Shown: positions 8,827-17,841 of the stretch, one piece after another | Layout: every line of letters begins with the position of its first letter | Position numbering within the stretch: the first letter of the stretch is position 1 | NCBI RefSeq assembly: GCF_003814875.1 | Contig: NZ_RKQF01000001.1 | Location: forward strand, 2,666,001-2,730,000 | Direction: 5' to 3' | Length of the DNA: 64,000 nucleotides | From: Streptomyces sp. Ag109_O5-1 | Lineage (GTDB): Bacteria; Actinomycetota; Actinomycetes; Streptomycetales; Streptomycetaceae | Made by a program: the position numbers and the translations under genes | The notes under the pieces: generated by a model | What the model saw: the letters and a program-made list of their open reading frames with translations, nothing else | What the model was told of the DNA's origin: nothing | Database searches by the model: none

Positions 8827-9219
8827 TCAGCAGCGGAATGTCTGCAGGACCGCGGCGTCGCCGGGGCTGCGGACGTCTCTCACCGTGCGCGGACGGGCCG
8901 TCCCCGGCAGGGTGTCGTCGAGTGCCACGGCCGCCTCGACGGCCGATGCGAAGGCGGCCGGCAACGGTGGTTCGACGAGGTGATCCGCGCGCTGCGGCCG
9001 GGCGGGGGAATCGGCGGCCGTTCCCGCGTGGACAGCGCCGCTGCCGCTCTGCGGCACCGCGGACGCGACGTCGTACGACGCCTGCGGCCCCGTCTGGGCC
9101 GCGGACGCCACGGCGGACGGGGTGTACGCCGGGACGCCGGTCCCATGGGGCGTCGTGACGTGCAGCAGTACGACGGCGGCCAGTAGCAGCACCGCTGCCG
9201 CCATGCGTCGTATCACCAC
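8827..9219 (-). CDS. Small exported or membrane-anchored protein, unknown function
   Basis: About 130 residues. A single N-terminal hydrophobic segment (MAAAVLLLAAVVLLHV, about residues 6-21) looks like a signal peptide or anchor. The rest is Ala/Pro-rich and low in secondary-structure cues, ending in LQTFRC. I prefer GTG 9219, which has GGGAG a few bases upstream in the transcript; a GTG at 9297 would add 26 residues before the hydrophobic segment and has no ribosome site. No family recognised. Codon use is normal for the genome. Confidence 0.6.
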   Translation of the reverse strand: MVIRRMAAAVLLLAAVVLLHVTTPHGTGVPAYTPSAVASAAQTGPQASYDVASAVPQSGSGAVHAGTAADSPARPQRADHLVEPPLPAAFASAVEAAVALDDTLPGTARPRTVRDVRSPGDAAVLQTFRC

Positions 9220-9424
9220 TGGACTCCCGAACTCCGGCCCGAGCCGACGCCTGAACGTTACCGGCACGCGCGGGTCGCCCAGGTCGAACTCCCCCACAGG
9301 GAAGGTGACATGGGCAACACCCGACCCCGGCGGCGCCGGCGGGACCGGCTCCCGCGGTCACGACTCGCGGAGGTCACGGTAGGTGCGGGATCATTGGGCG
9401 TGTATCGCGCCTGAAGGAGTGGGC

Positions 9425-9793
9425 ATGAGACGGAACCGACTGCTCGCCTCGGCCGCGGCGCTGTGCGCGGCCGCCGCATTCGGCCTGGCCGTACCCCACA
9501 CGGCCGCGGCCGCCCCGGATCACTACTGTTCCTATGTGTCATCGGACGTCCGGCCCACGCTCACCCACGGTGACACCGGTGCGGCGGTCAGGCAGGCGCA
9601 GTGCCTGAGCAACAAATGGGGAGGCGTGCCGCCCAGACTGGAGGTCGACGGGGTGTACGACTCCGTCATGCTGAAGAAGATCGAGTGGATCCAGGTCTGC
9701 CACGGTCTGCCGCCCAGCGGAGTCGTCGGGAGCCGCACCTGGCAGGTGCTGTACCACCCGGCCCTCGACTGTTACGTCCCCTATCCGCAGTGA
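9425..9793 (+). CDS. Secreted peptidoglycan-binding-domain protein
   Basis: A 122-residue protein with a typical Sec signal peptide (basic start, hydrophobic core, cleavage near AAAAPDHY at about residue 30). The mature part resembles a single PGBD-like fold: LTHGDTGAAVRQAQCLSNKW, then LEVDGVYDSVMLKKIEWIQ, then GVVGSRTWQVL. Four Cys in the mature protein (HYCSY, QCLS, QVCHG, LDCYV) could form two disulfides. The start is ATG 9425 with AAGGAG upstream. It is probably a small cell-wall-associated protein without a catalytic domain. Confidence 0.85.
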   Translation: MRRNRLLASAAALCAAAAFGLAVPHTAAAAPDHYCSYVSSDVRPTLTHGDTGAAVRQAQCLSNKWGGVPPRLEVDGVYDSVMLKKIEWIQVCHGLPPSGVVGSRTWQVLYHPALDCYVPYPQ

Positions 9794-9876
9794 CCCCACG
9801 ACGCCCCGTCGCCCCTGCGGCGGCGTGGGAGCATCCTGGTTCCTGGTAGTCGTCCGGGCGGTCGGGAGGTGACGGG

Positions 9877-10440
9877 ATGCGCTGGTGGGTCACGGGGTGG
9901 GCGGTCGTCGGGGTGGTCGCCCTGACGGGCTGCGGTGCGTCGTCCGGGGGCGGTGCCGCGGGCACGGGGCCGCCGTCGGGGCGCACGGCGGGGCCGTCGG
10001 GCGGCACACCGGCACACACGTCTGCGGCTCCGGTTCCGGCGCCGTCGTCGGCCGCACCTGGCGGCCCCGCTCCGTCCGCGTCCGTGTCCGTGTCCGCGGG
10101 GAACTGCGCGGCCGGTCGTACGCGGGTCACCGTCTCCCCCGGTGACGCACCCGTGCGACGGCTGTGCGTACGCCCCGGGGCCGAGGTGTCGCTCGTTCTC
10201 CGGCCGCGGGTCGACGACCGGCGGTGGACGGCCGCGCGGAGTTCCGCGCCGGTGTTCGTCCTGTTGTCGGGCTGGCGGGTGGATGCCGACGGCACCGCGC
10301 ATGCCTCGCTGCGGTGCGCGGGCACCCGGGGCGGCACGGCCGAGGTCGGCGTGCTGGCGAAGGCGCCGGACGTGGCGGGTGCGGCGGGCGTCGCCTTCAC
10401 GCTGGGAGTGACCGTGGTGCCGTACGGACGGGAGGGGTGA
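9877..10440 (+). CDS. Putative lipoprotein, unknown function
   Basis: A 187-residue protein. A short signal peptide ends in the lipobox LTGCG (about residues 16-20). A Ser/Pro/Ala/Gly-rich linker runs to about 70. The folded remainder contains CAAGRTRVTVSPGD, then RRLCVRPGAEVSLVLRPR, then LRCAGTRGGTAEV. The three Cys and the beta-rich look suggest a small immunoglobulin-like or cupredoxin-like fold, but I do not recognise a family. It lies 83 bases after the PGBD-like gene and converges on the beta-propeller gene. Confidence 0.75.
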   Translation: MRWWVTGWAVVGVVALTGCGASSGGGAAGTGPPSGRTAGPSGGTPAHTSAAPVPAPSSAAPGGPAPSASVSVSAGNCAAGRTRVTVSPGDAPVRRLCVRPGAEVSLVLRPRVDDRRWTAARSSAPVFVLLSGWRVDADGTAHASLRCAGTRGGTAEVGVLAKAPDVAGAAGVAFTLGVTVVPYGREG

Positions 10441-10497
10441 CCCCGGAGCCCAGCCCCGGAGGCCGGAGCGGACCGGGGTCCCCCCTCCCGGTGTGCG

Positions 10498-13134
10498 TCA
10501 ACGGCAGTCGCGCACCTTGATGGTGTAGATGCCGCGGCCGTGGGTGGCCGCGTACAGCGTGCTGCCGTCGGGGCCCAGCTTCAGCTGGAGCACGGCGACC
10601 GCCGGGAGCGAGCCAACACGCTCCCACCGGGTGCGGCCCGGCGCGCGGTAGACGACGCCGAGGTCGGTGGCGACGGCGAGGCCGCCGTTCGGGGTGACGA
10701 CCGCGGAGTTGGTCGGCACGTCAGGGAGGTTGGCGGAGATGTCCTTCCAGGTGGTGCCGCCGTCGGTGGACTCGAAGACATGGCCGACACCGGCACCGGG
10801 GCCCTCGGTCCAGTGCCGGGAGAAGCCGTTGACGGCGAGGAAGACGTGGTCGGCGTTCTTCGGGTCGACGGCGAAGCCGCTGAGGTAGCGGTTGGGTACG
10901 GTCCCGTCCGCCGGCAGGGTGATGTCGTGCCAGCCGGTACCGTCCGCATTGCCCACCGAAATGCCGCGCGCGAAGCCCTGGTTGTTGCAGGGGCCGCACC
11001 AGGCCGCGTAGACCTTGCCGCCCGAGGCCGCGACGGCGGTCGCGGTGCGGCCGGCGCCGAGGTCGTAGACGCTCTTCCACTCGCTGCCGGAGCGGATGGC
11101 GTAGCCGTGGGTCTGCACCCAGATGTGCCGGCCGCCCGCGATCCACGTCGAGCTGTCCTTCAGGTCCGCCGCGAGCGGGGCGATGAAGCGGGCCTCGCTG
11201 GTGGCGTTGTCGGCCGGGGCGACGTTGTACGACGTGGCCTTGCTGGCGTCGGTGACCCAACTGCCATCGTTGACACCGCAGTTCTGGGTCACCTGGATGG
11301 CGAGATAGACGTATTCCTCCGCCAGGTTGCAGCCGTTGGCGGGGTCGGTGAGCGTGTCGCCGCCGTCGCCGCCGAAGTCGGAGCCCATGACGGTGTCGTT
11401 GCTGCGGAGGATCGACTGGCCGTTGTCCTGGAGGCCGCCGGTGACGGAGACGCCGCCGTAGGCCAGGTCCTTGCCGATGCCCACCGAGTAGTACTGGAGG
11501 GTGTCGATGGTGCCGTCGTTGAGGGAGGTCCAGTCGGTGGCGTGGCCGGAGGTGTCCTGGGCGCCGTTGACGGGGCGCTTGTAGACGCCGCCGTCGTTGC
11601 CGACGTAGACGAAGCTCTTGCCGTGGTAGCGGCCGATGGCGACGCCGTGCTGGTCGGAGTGGGTGGTCTGGCTGCAGTCGCCGGTCTGCTTGGCCGGGTC
11701 GATGCTCCAGCAGGGGAAGGTGAAGTTCCAGTACGGGCCGACGGTGGACCAGGTGCTGCCGCCGTCCTTGGTCTCGTAGACCTCCTCCAGGCCCGCGTAC
11801 ACGTGGTTCGGGTCGCTCGGGTCGACGGTCAGGAACTGGTTGTACCAGGCCTGCACGCCGGGCATGTAGCCGCTGGTGGTCAACGCCGAGCCGTCGCCGG
11901 CCAGTTGCTTGTAGTCGGCGATCTTCGTCCAGGGGCCGGACGGCGAGGCCGCGCTGTAGATGCCCTCCAGCCCGCTGTCCGGGTTGGTGTTCAGCTGCTC
12001 CGGCGACTGGTCGATGGCGTAGTAGCGGGAGCCGTCGGCGGAGCGGGCGAAGGTGACGTTGCCGACGTTGTCCGCGTCGGTCGGCAGGTCGCCGAAGCCG
12101 CTGCTGATCCGGGTCCAGGTGCCGTCGGCGCCCTTGGTGTAGAAACCGTTGTAGTCGTCACCGCTGCGCCAGCCGACCGCCAGGATCACCTTGCCGGGGT
12201 CCTTGGGGTCGATCGCGATGTCGTTGGCGATGTTCTTGTACGCGGCCGAGGGGTCGCTCGCCAGTGATCCGCCCGGCAGATAGTCGGGGTTGGGGGCGAA
12301 CTCCAGTTTCCAGGCGCCCTTGAGCGTCCTGGTGGAGTGGCTCCACACGCCTTCGCTGGTGGCCGCCCACACCTTGCCGCCGCCGAAGCGGAGTTCGTGG
12401 ATGGTGGTCGACTCCAGTTCGTCGCCGCCGACCCGGCCACGGGCGGAGAAGGTGCCGTGGTGCGGGTCGGACAGGACGTAGACGCCGCTGCCGAGATAGG
12501 CGTCCGCGTTGGTGGTGGCCTCGCCCGTGCCCAGCCACAGCCGGCCGGTGCCGTCGAGCGCGAGCGCGCCGGTGGACTGCGAGGAGAGCCGGTCGCTGAT
12601 CGGCTGCCAGTGCCCGCCGCCGCTCCTGGACCGCCAGACGCCGCCGCCCGCGCTGCCGGCGTAGACGTATCCGTCGTTGTCGGCGGCCAGCGCGGCCATC
12701 CGGCCGGTGACGTTGCCCGAGCCACCGCTGGAGTTGGAGTCGATGTCGCGGTAGCGGGAGTCGTCGGAGTTGTACGGCAGGTCGGTGATGTTGCGCCAAC
12801 TGCCGCCGGTGCTGGGGAGATCGGTCAGACTGGTCCAGGCGGCGCCGTACGCGCCGGGGGCGACGATGCCGGGCGAGGTGCGGGCCTCGGCGTACTGGTC
12901 CGCGCCCTCGGCGATCTCGTCCGCCTCGTTGCCGCCGTCGTCATCGTCGGCCGTCAGCTTCGGGCTCATGGACCCGGTCGAGTGCGCGCGCTCGGCGGCG
13001 AGTCGCGCGAGGGCGCGCGCTCCGAAGGGGCTCGTCCCGCCGGACGCGGCGCCTGCGGGTGTCGCGACGAGTGCGGCGGACGCGGCGAGGGCACAGATCG
13101 TGAGCCATCGTCTCTTACGGGTTGGTGCTGACAT
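10498..13134 (-). CDS. Large secreted beta-propeller protein (Asp-box / GH74-like repeats)
   Basis: An 878-residue exported protein. The signal peptide covers about residues 1-29 (RKRRWLTICALAASAALVA ... AGAAS). The rest is beta-propeller sequence with repeated BNR/Asp-box motifs: SRSGGGHWQPIS, TKDGGSTWSTVG, STDGGTTWKDIS. This pattern occurs in sialidase-like and GH74 xyloglucanase-like proteins. I cannot point to a confirmed catalytic pair, so enzyme activity is open. ATG 13134 has GGGAGG just upstream; a further upstream in-frame start would spoil the signal peptide. It is probably a cell-surface or extracellular polysaccharide-interacting protein. Confidence 0.88.
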   Translation of the reverse strand: MSAPTRKRRWLTICALAASAALVATPAGAASGGTSPFGARALARLAAERAHSTGSMSPKLTADDDDGGNEADEIAEGADQYAEARTSPGIVAPGAYGAAWTSLTDLPSTGGSWRNITDLPYNSDDSRYRDIDSNSSGGSGNVTGRMAALAADNDGYVYAGSAGGGVWRSRSGGGHWQPISDRLSSQSTGALALDGTGRLWLGTGEATTNADAYLGSGVYVLSDPHHGTFSARGRVGGDELESTTIHELRFGGGKVWAATSEGVWSHSTRTLKGAWKLEFAPNPDYLPGGSLASDPSAAYKNIANDIAIDPKDPGKVILAVGWRSGDDYNGFYTKGADGTWTRISSGFGDLPTDADNVGNVTFARSADGSRYYAIDQSPEQLNTNPDSGLEGIYSAASPSGPWTKIADYKQLAGDGSALTTSGYMPGVQAWYNQFLTVDPSDPNHVYAGLEEVYETKDGGSTWSTVGPYWNFTFPCWSIDPAKQTGDCSQTTHSDQHGVAIGRYHGKSFVYVGNDGGVYKRPVNGAQDTSGHATDWTSLNDGTIDTLQYYSVGIGKDLAYGGVSVTGGLQDNGQSILRSNDTVMGSDFGGDGGDTLTDPANGCNLAEEYVYLAIQVTQNCGVNDGSWVTDASKATSYNVAPADNATSEARFIAPLAADLKDSSTWIAGGRHIWVQTHGYAIRSGSEWKSVYDLGAGRTATAVAASGGKVYAAWCGPCNNQGFARGISVGNADGTGWHDITLPADGTVPNRYLSGFAVDPKNADHVFLAVNGFSRHWTEGPGAGVGHVFESTDGGTTWKDISANLPDVPTNSAVVTPNGGLAVATDLGVVYRAPGRTRWERVGSLPAVAVLQLKLGPDGSTLYAATHGRGIYTIKVRDCR

Positions 13135-13340
13135 CGGACCTCCCAAACGGGCTTTGACACAGCCGTCTTGGGAGACCCGACCACGGCCGGCCGGAAACGT
13201 CCGGCCTTTGGCCAACCTTTGACCGGAACCTGTCACCACGACCTGGAGTCGCCCCCCCTCTGCTATGCGGTGTCCGGCGGCGCGTCTTACGGAGTCGTGA
13301 CGTGCGGGCGTGGGGGCGTGGGCCGGTGGCGGGGCGGGCC

Positions 13341-13346
13341 TAGCGT
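13341..13346 (+). promoter_or_regulatory. Leaderless-type -10 hexamer (epimerase gene)
   Basis: TAGCGT ends exactly six bases before ATG 13353. This TANNNT-N6-start layout predicts transcription starting at the start codon, giving a leaderless mRNA. Confidence 0.65.
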
Positions 13347-13352
13347 GGGCTC

Positions 13353-14342
13353 ATGCGTGTACTGGTCACCGGCGGTGCCGGGTTCATCGGGTCCCATGTC
13401 GTCGACGCGCTGGCGGCGCGCGGGCACGAGGCGGTGGTGTTCGACGTGCGCGCCGATCCGGGCGCCGACGTGCGCAGTCCGGTGGCGGTGGGGCGGGCGC
13501 TGGCGGGCGTCGACGCCGTCTGCCATCAGGCCGCGATGGTCGGCCTCGGGGTCGGATTCGGGGATGCCGCGGAGTACGTCTCCCGCAATGATCTCGGTAC
13601 GGCCGTGCTGCTCGCCGCGATGGCCGAGGCGGGGGTACGGCACCTGGTGCTGGCGGGGTCGATGGTGGTGTACGGGGAGGGGCGGTACGAGTGCCCGCGC
13701 CACGGCGTCGTACGGCCGGGGCCGCGTGCGGTCGCCGATCTGGAGGCCGGCCGGTTCGAGCCGAACTGCCCGGTGTGCGGGGACGAGTTGACGGCCGGGC
13801 TGGTCAGCGAGGACGCGCCCGTCGATCCACGCAACGTGTACGCGACGACCAAGCTGGCCCAGGAGCATCTGGCCGCCGCCTGGGCCCGGTCCACGGGCGG
13901 GTCGGCGGTGTCGCTGCGCTACCACAACGTGTACGGGCCCCGGATGCCCCGCGACACCCCCTACGCCGGGGTCGCCTCCTTCTTCCGTTCGGCGCTCGCC
14001 CGGGGTGAGGCGCCCCGGGTGTTCGAGGACGGGCGGCAGCGCCGGGACTTCGTGCATGTGCGGGACGTGGCCGCCGCCGACGCGATGGCGCTGGAGGCGG
14101 GCTCCGCGCCGGGTGCGCTGACCGTGTACAACACCGGCAGCGGTGAGCCGCACACCGTCGGGGAGATGGCCCGCGCGCTGGCCGAGGCCCACGGCGGGCC
14201 GATGCCGGTGGTCACCGGGGAGTTCCGGCTGGGGGACGTACGGCACATCACGGCCGACTCCGCGCGGCTGCGGGCCGAACTGGGCTGGAAGCCGGAGGTC
14301 GGGTTCGCGGAGGGGATGCGGGAGTTCGCGCGCGCGGAGTGA
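13353..14342 (+). CDS. NAD-dependent sugar epimerase, dTDP-L-rhamnose 4-epimerase-like
   Basis: A 329-residue extended SDR. GGAGFIGSHVVDALAARGH at residues 7-25 is the NAD-binding loop. The catalytic tyrosine/lysine pair is YATTK (about 167-171). Between about 113 and 148 lies an insert with C-P-x-H-G and C-P-V-C-G, a zinc-ribbon-like feature seen in dTDP-L-rhamnose 4-epimerase relatives. LRYHNVYGPRMPRDTPYAGV and DFVHVRDVA are usual SDR substrate-side blocks. The product is likely a nucleotide sugar for surface glycans. It starts the cluster reaching to 21.6 kb; its own promoter is leaderless-type. Confidence 0.88.
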   Translation: MRVLVTGGAGFIGSHVVDALAARGHEAVVFDVRADPGADVRSPVAVGRALAGVDAVCHQAAMVGLGVGFGDAAEYVSRNDLGTAVLLAAMAEAGVRHLVLAGSMVVYGEGRYECPRHGVVRPGPRAVADLEAGRFEPNCPVCGDELTAGLVSEDAPVDPRNVYATTKLAQEHLAAAWARSTGGSAVSLRYHNVYGPRMPRDTPYAGVASFFRSALARGEAPRVFEDGRQRRDFVHVRDVAAADAMALEAGSAPGALTVYNTGSGEPHTVGEMARALAEAHGGPMPVVTGEFRLGDVRHITADSARLRAELGWKPEVGFAEGMREFARAE

Positions 14343-14361
14343 GACGCGGCGGCTCAGCGGC

Positions 14362-15471
14362 TCACGGCGCCGTGGGCAGCGTGACCTCGAACCGGCAGCC
14401 GCCCGGGATGTTGTGCACGGAGGCCCGCCCCTGGTGGGCCTCCACGATCCCGCGCACGATGGCGAGGCCGAGTCCGGCTCCGGCGGGCGGGGTGCGCGCG
14501 TGGCTGCCGCGCCAGCCGGTGTCGAAGACGCGGGGCAGGTCCTCCTCGGGAATGCCGCCGCAGCCGTCCGTGACGGACAGGACGACGCCCTCGGGGCCGC
14601 GTTCGGCGGCGACTGCGACCGTGCCGTCCGGGGGCGTCCGGCGGATGGCGTTCACCAGCAGATTGCCCAGCACCCGGCTCATCTCCCTGCCGTCCACCTC
14701 GACCGGCACCGGCTCCACCCGGTCGCCGACCAGCCGTACGCCGTGCTCGCGCGCGAGCGGGTCCGCGCCCGCGAGGGCGTCGCCGACCAGGTCGTACAGC
14801 GACATCCGGCTGGTGCTCAGCGCGAGCGTCCCGGCGTGGATGCGGGAGAGTTCGAAGAGGTCTCCGACCATGTCGTTGAGCCGCTCGACCTCGGTGCGGA
14901 TCTGTTTCAGATAGCGGTCGGGGTCGGTGGCGACGCCGTCCTCCAGCGCCTCCGACATGGCGCGCAGCCCGGCCAGCGGGGTGCGCAGGTCGTGCGAGAT
15001 CCAGGCGACCAGTTCCCGCCGCGAGGTCTCCAACGCGCGTTCCCGCTCCCGGGACTCGGCGAGCTTCGCGCTGGTGGCCGCCAGCTCGCGGCTCACCTCG
15101 GCCAGTTCGGCGGTGGCCGGTACGGCGGGCGCCGCGAAGTCACCCTGTTCGCCGAACGAGCGTGCCGCGAGGGCGAGTTCACGGCTGCGGGCGGCGACCC
15201 AGCGGCCCAGTATCAGCGCGGTCACCAGCGAGACCACGGCCGCCATGGCGACGACCGTCGTCACCACCGACAGGTCGTGCGACGACAGGAACATCGCCCA
15301 GGCGACCGCCAGGGTGCCGGCGAGCATCGCGACCACACCGACGGCGGCGACCACCGCGATGGACGCGGTCAGCGGCCGGCGCCGCAGCAGACGCAGCGCG
15401 GCCGCGCCGGCGAGTCCGGTGGCGGCGGCGCCGGCCAGGGCGTACAGGGCGATCAGCAGGGTGTCGCGCAT
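14362..15471 (-). CDS. Membrane sensor histidine kinase
   Basis: A 369-residue kinase. Three hydrophobic segments lie at about residues 5-25, 37-60 and 68-88, with only short loops, so sensing is probably within or at the membrane. The phosphoacceptor box is LVAWISHDLRTPLAGLRAM (about 153-171). N box: NLLVNAIRRTPPDG. G boxes: DGCGGIPEEDL and GAGLGLAIV. The start lies one base after the stop of the response regulator, so the pair is translationally coupled with the regulator first. The signal is unknown; surrounding genes suggest cell-envelope control. Confidence 0.9.
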   Translation of the reverse strand: MRDTLLIALYALAGAAATGLAGAAALRLLRRRPLTASIAVVAAVGVVAMLAGTLAVAWAMFLSSHDLSVVTTVVAMAAVVSLVTALILGRWVAARSRELALAARSFGEQGDFAAPAVPATAELAEVSRELAATSAKLAESRERERALETSRRELVAWISHDLRTPLAGLRAMSEALEDGVATDPDRYLKQIRTEVERLNDMVGDLFELSRIHAGTLALSTSRMSLYDLVGDALAGADPLAREHGVRLVGDRVEPVPVEVDGREMSRVLGNLLVNAIRRTPPDGTVAVAAERGPEGVVLSVTDGCGGIPEEDLPRVFDTGWRGSHARTPPAGAGLGLAIVRGIVEAHQGRASVHNIPGGCRFEVTLPTAP

Positions 15472-15472
15472 G

Positions 15473-16210
<738 letters not shown>

Positions 16211-16268
16211 GCCTCCACCCTCGCACCGGGCGGTCGGGGGTGTCGCGCGTGGGGGCGGGCACCGGGTG

Positions 16269-16334
16269 CGACGTCCGTGTTTCGTAAGAAACGGGGGCGG
16301 CGGGGCCCCGGCGTCGACGTCCGCGTTTCGTAAG
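16269..16334. promoter_or_regulatory. Pair of 20-base direct repeats between regulator and GT2 gene
   Basis: CGACGTCCGYGTTTCGTAAG occurs at 16269-16288 (Y=T) and 16315-16334 (Y=C), 46 bases apart start to start. A weaker third match (CGCGTTCGTAGG) overlaps the GT2 -10 region near 16360-16371. The position between a divergent response-regulator gene and its neighbour suggests operator sites. Confidence 0.55.
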
Positions 16335-16367
16335 GAGCCGACACCCGATATGCCCGGTTCGCGTTCG

Positions 16368-16373
16368 TAGGGT
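16368..16373 (+). promoter_or_regulatory. Leaderless-type -10 hexamer (GT2 gene)
   Basis: TAGGGT is followed by six bases and then GTG 16380, the same layout as at 13341, 20235 and, on the minus strand, 20140. Confidence 0.6.
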
Positions 16374-16379
16374 GAAACC

Positions 16380-17090
16380 GTGACCACCTCACCATCCTCA
16401 TCCTCACCGGCGACGGACGTGGACGTCGTACTCCCCTGTCTGAACGAGGCCGAGGCCCTGCCCTGGGTGCTCGCCCGGATCCCGGCGGGCTGGCGGGCCC
16501 TCGTGGTCGACAACGGCTCCACCGACGGCTCGGCGGACATCGCCCGGGCGCTCGGTGCGACCGTCGTCCACGAGGCGCGGCGCGGCTTCGGCGCGGCGTG
16601 CCATGCGGGGCTGACCGCGGCGAGCGCCGACATCGTCTGCTTCTGCGACTGCGACGCCTCTCTGGATCCGGGGCTCCTCGTGCCCTTCGTGCGGGAAGTC
16701 TCCGACGGGGAGGCGGACTTGGTGCTGGGCCGACGGCGGCCGCAGGGGCGGGGCGCCTGGCCCGCGCACGCCCGCGCCGGGAATCTCGCGCTGGCGCGGA
16801 TGCTGCGGCGCCGGACCGGGCTGCGGCTGCACGACCTGGGGCCGCTGCGGGCGGCGCGCCGGGAGCGGTTGCTCTCGCTGGACCTCGACGACCGGCGCAG
16901 CGGCTATCCGTTGCAGATGGTGGTGCGGGCCGCCGACGCGGGTTGGCGCATCGCCGAGCACGACGTGGCGTATCTGCCGCGTACGGGTGCGTCGAAGGTG
17001 ACGGGCACGTGGCGCGGCACGTGGCAGGCGGTGCGGGACATGAGCCGGGTGCTGAACGAGCGACCTCGGGTGCGGGTGGGTGGGGGCTGA
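16380..17090 (+). CDS. GT2-family glycosyltransferase (polyprenyl-phosphate type)
   Basis: A 236-residue GT-A glycosyltransferase without membrane helices. The N-terminal block VDVVLPCLNEAEALPWVL, the donor-binding VVDNGSTDGSADIARALGA (about residues 42-60), and VCFCDCDASLDPGLL (the DXD position) are typical of DPM1/dolichyl-phosphate-sugar synthase relatives. LGPLRAARRERL and the late RTGASKVTGTWRGTWQAVRD also fit. It likely transfers a sugar from a nucleotide to a lipid phosphate or other acceptor at the membrane. It starts at GTG 16380 with a leaderless promoter and begins the run GT2, TIGR04282, methyltransferase. Confidence 0.88.
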   Translation: MTTSPSSSSPATDVDVVLPCLNEAEALPWVLARIPAGWRALVVDNGSTDGSADIARALGATVVHEARRGFGAACHAGLTAASADIVCFCDCDASLDPGLLVPFVREVSDGEADLVLGRRRPQGRGAWPAHARAGNLALARMLRRRTGLRLHDLGPLRAARRERLLSLDLDDRRSGYPLQMVVRAADAGWRIAEHDVAYLPRTGASKVTGTWRGTWQAVRDMSRVLNERPRVRVGGG

Positions 17091-17163
17091 GCGCGCAGTT
17101 CCTCCCCCAGGCGGTACGGGTGGGCGCGACGGCACCTTGCCAGCGCCGGTAAGCGTCCCCACC
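17078..17163. repeat. Dispersed intergenic repeat, copy A
   Basis: This stretch between the GT2 gene and the next gene recurs elsewhere in the window. Its 49-base core at 17112-17160 (containing ACGGGTGGGCGCGACGGCAC) is found inverted at 47299-47347 with three differences. Its left part, about 17080-17108 (GGGGGCTGAGCGCGCAGTTC), matches the inverted copy at 61214-61243 with one difference. It is non-coding. Confidence 0.85.
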
Positions 17164-17205
17164 CCCGCCCAGCCCCCACCCACCCACACCAGCCAAGGAA
17201 CCCCC

Positions 17206-17841
17206 ATGACCACCCTCCTCGTCATCGCCAAAGAACCGAGGCCCGGCAGGGTCAAGACGCGGCTCACCCCGCCGTTCTCCCCGGAGCAGGCCGCCGCCCT
17301 CGCAGAGGCGTCGCTCGGCGACACGCTCCGCGCCGTCGCCGCGACACCGGCCACCCGCCGGGTGCTCGTGCTCGACGGCCGGCCCGGCCCCTGGCTGCCG
17401 CCCGGCTTCGACGTCGTGCCGCAGTGCGCGGGCGGGCTGGACGAACGTCTTGCCGACGCCTTCGCCCGCTGTACCGGCCCCGCCCTCCTCATCGGCATGG
17501 ACACCCCTCAGGTCACCCCGGCGCTGCTCACCGTGGACTTCGCGGGCTGCGACGCCTGGTTCGGTCCCGCCGAGGACGGTGGCTTCTGGGCCCTGGGCCT
17601 CGCCGACCCGGACCCCACGCTGCTGCGCGGCGTGCCGATGTCCGTGCCGGAGACCGGTGCCGTCCAGCGGCGGCGGCTGGTCGCGGCCGGGCTGCGCGTG
17701 TGCGATCTGCCGCGGCTGCGGGACGTCGACACCGCGGCGGACGCCGCCGCCGTCGCCGCCCTCGTCCCGGACGGCCGGTTCGCCGCCCGGCTGGCCCAGT
17801 GCACGGCACGGACGGCACAGAGCGGAACGGGCCGCCGATGA
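17206..17841 (+). CDS. TIGR04282/DUF2064 family nucleotidyltransferase-like glycosyltransferase
   Basis: A 211-residue protein of the DUF2064 (TIGR04282) family, annotated elsewhere as arsenosugar-biosynthesis glycosyltransferase, with a GT-A/MobA-like fold. Diagnostic blocks: LLVIAKEPRPGRVKTRLTPP (residues 4-23), LIGMDTPQVTP and DAWFGPAEDGGFWALGLA, then LRVCDLPRLRDVDTAAD. The reaction here is unknown; in many actinomycetes it travels with a GT2 gene and a methyltransferase, as here. The start is ATG 17206 with AAGGA upstream. Its stop overlaps the next start (ATGA), indicating translational coupling. Confidence 0.85.
   Translation: MTTLLVIAKEPRPGRVKTRLTPPFSPEQAAALAEASLGDTLRAVAATPATRRVLVLDGRPGPWLPPGFDVVPQCAGGLDERLADAFARCTGPALLIGMDTPQVTPALLTVDFAGCDAWFGPAEDGGFWALGLADPDPTLLRGVPMSVPETGAVQRRRLVAAGLRVCDLPRLRDVDTAADAAAVAALVPDGRFAARLAQCTARTAQSGTGRR

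Noticed and set aside
10540..12267. Long plus-strand frame opposite the beta-propeller gene
   Set aside because: It is antisense to a gene with clear Asp-box motifs and signal peptide; its translation is Val/Gly/Ala/Arg-rich shadow sequence.
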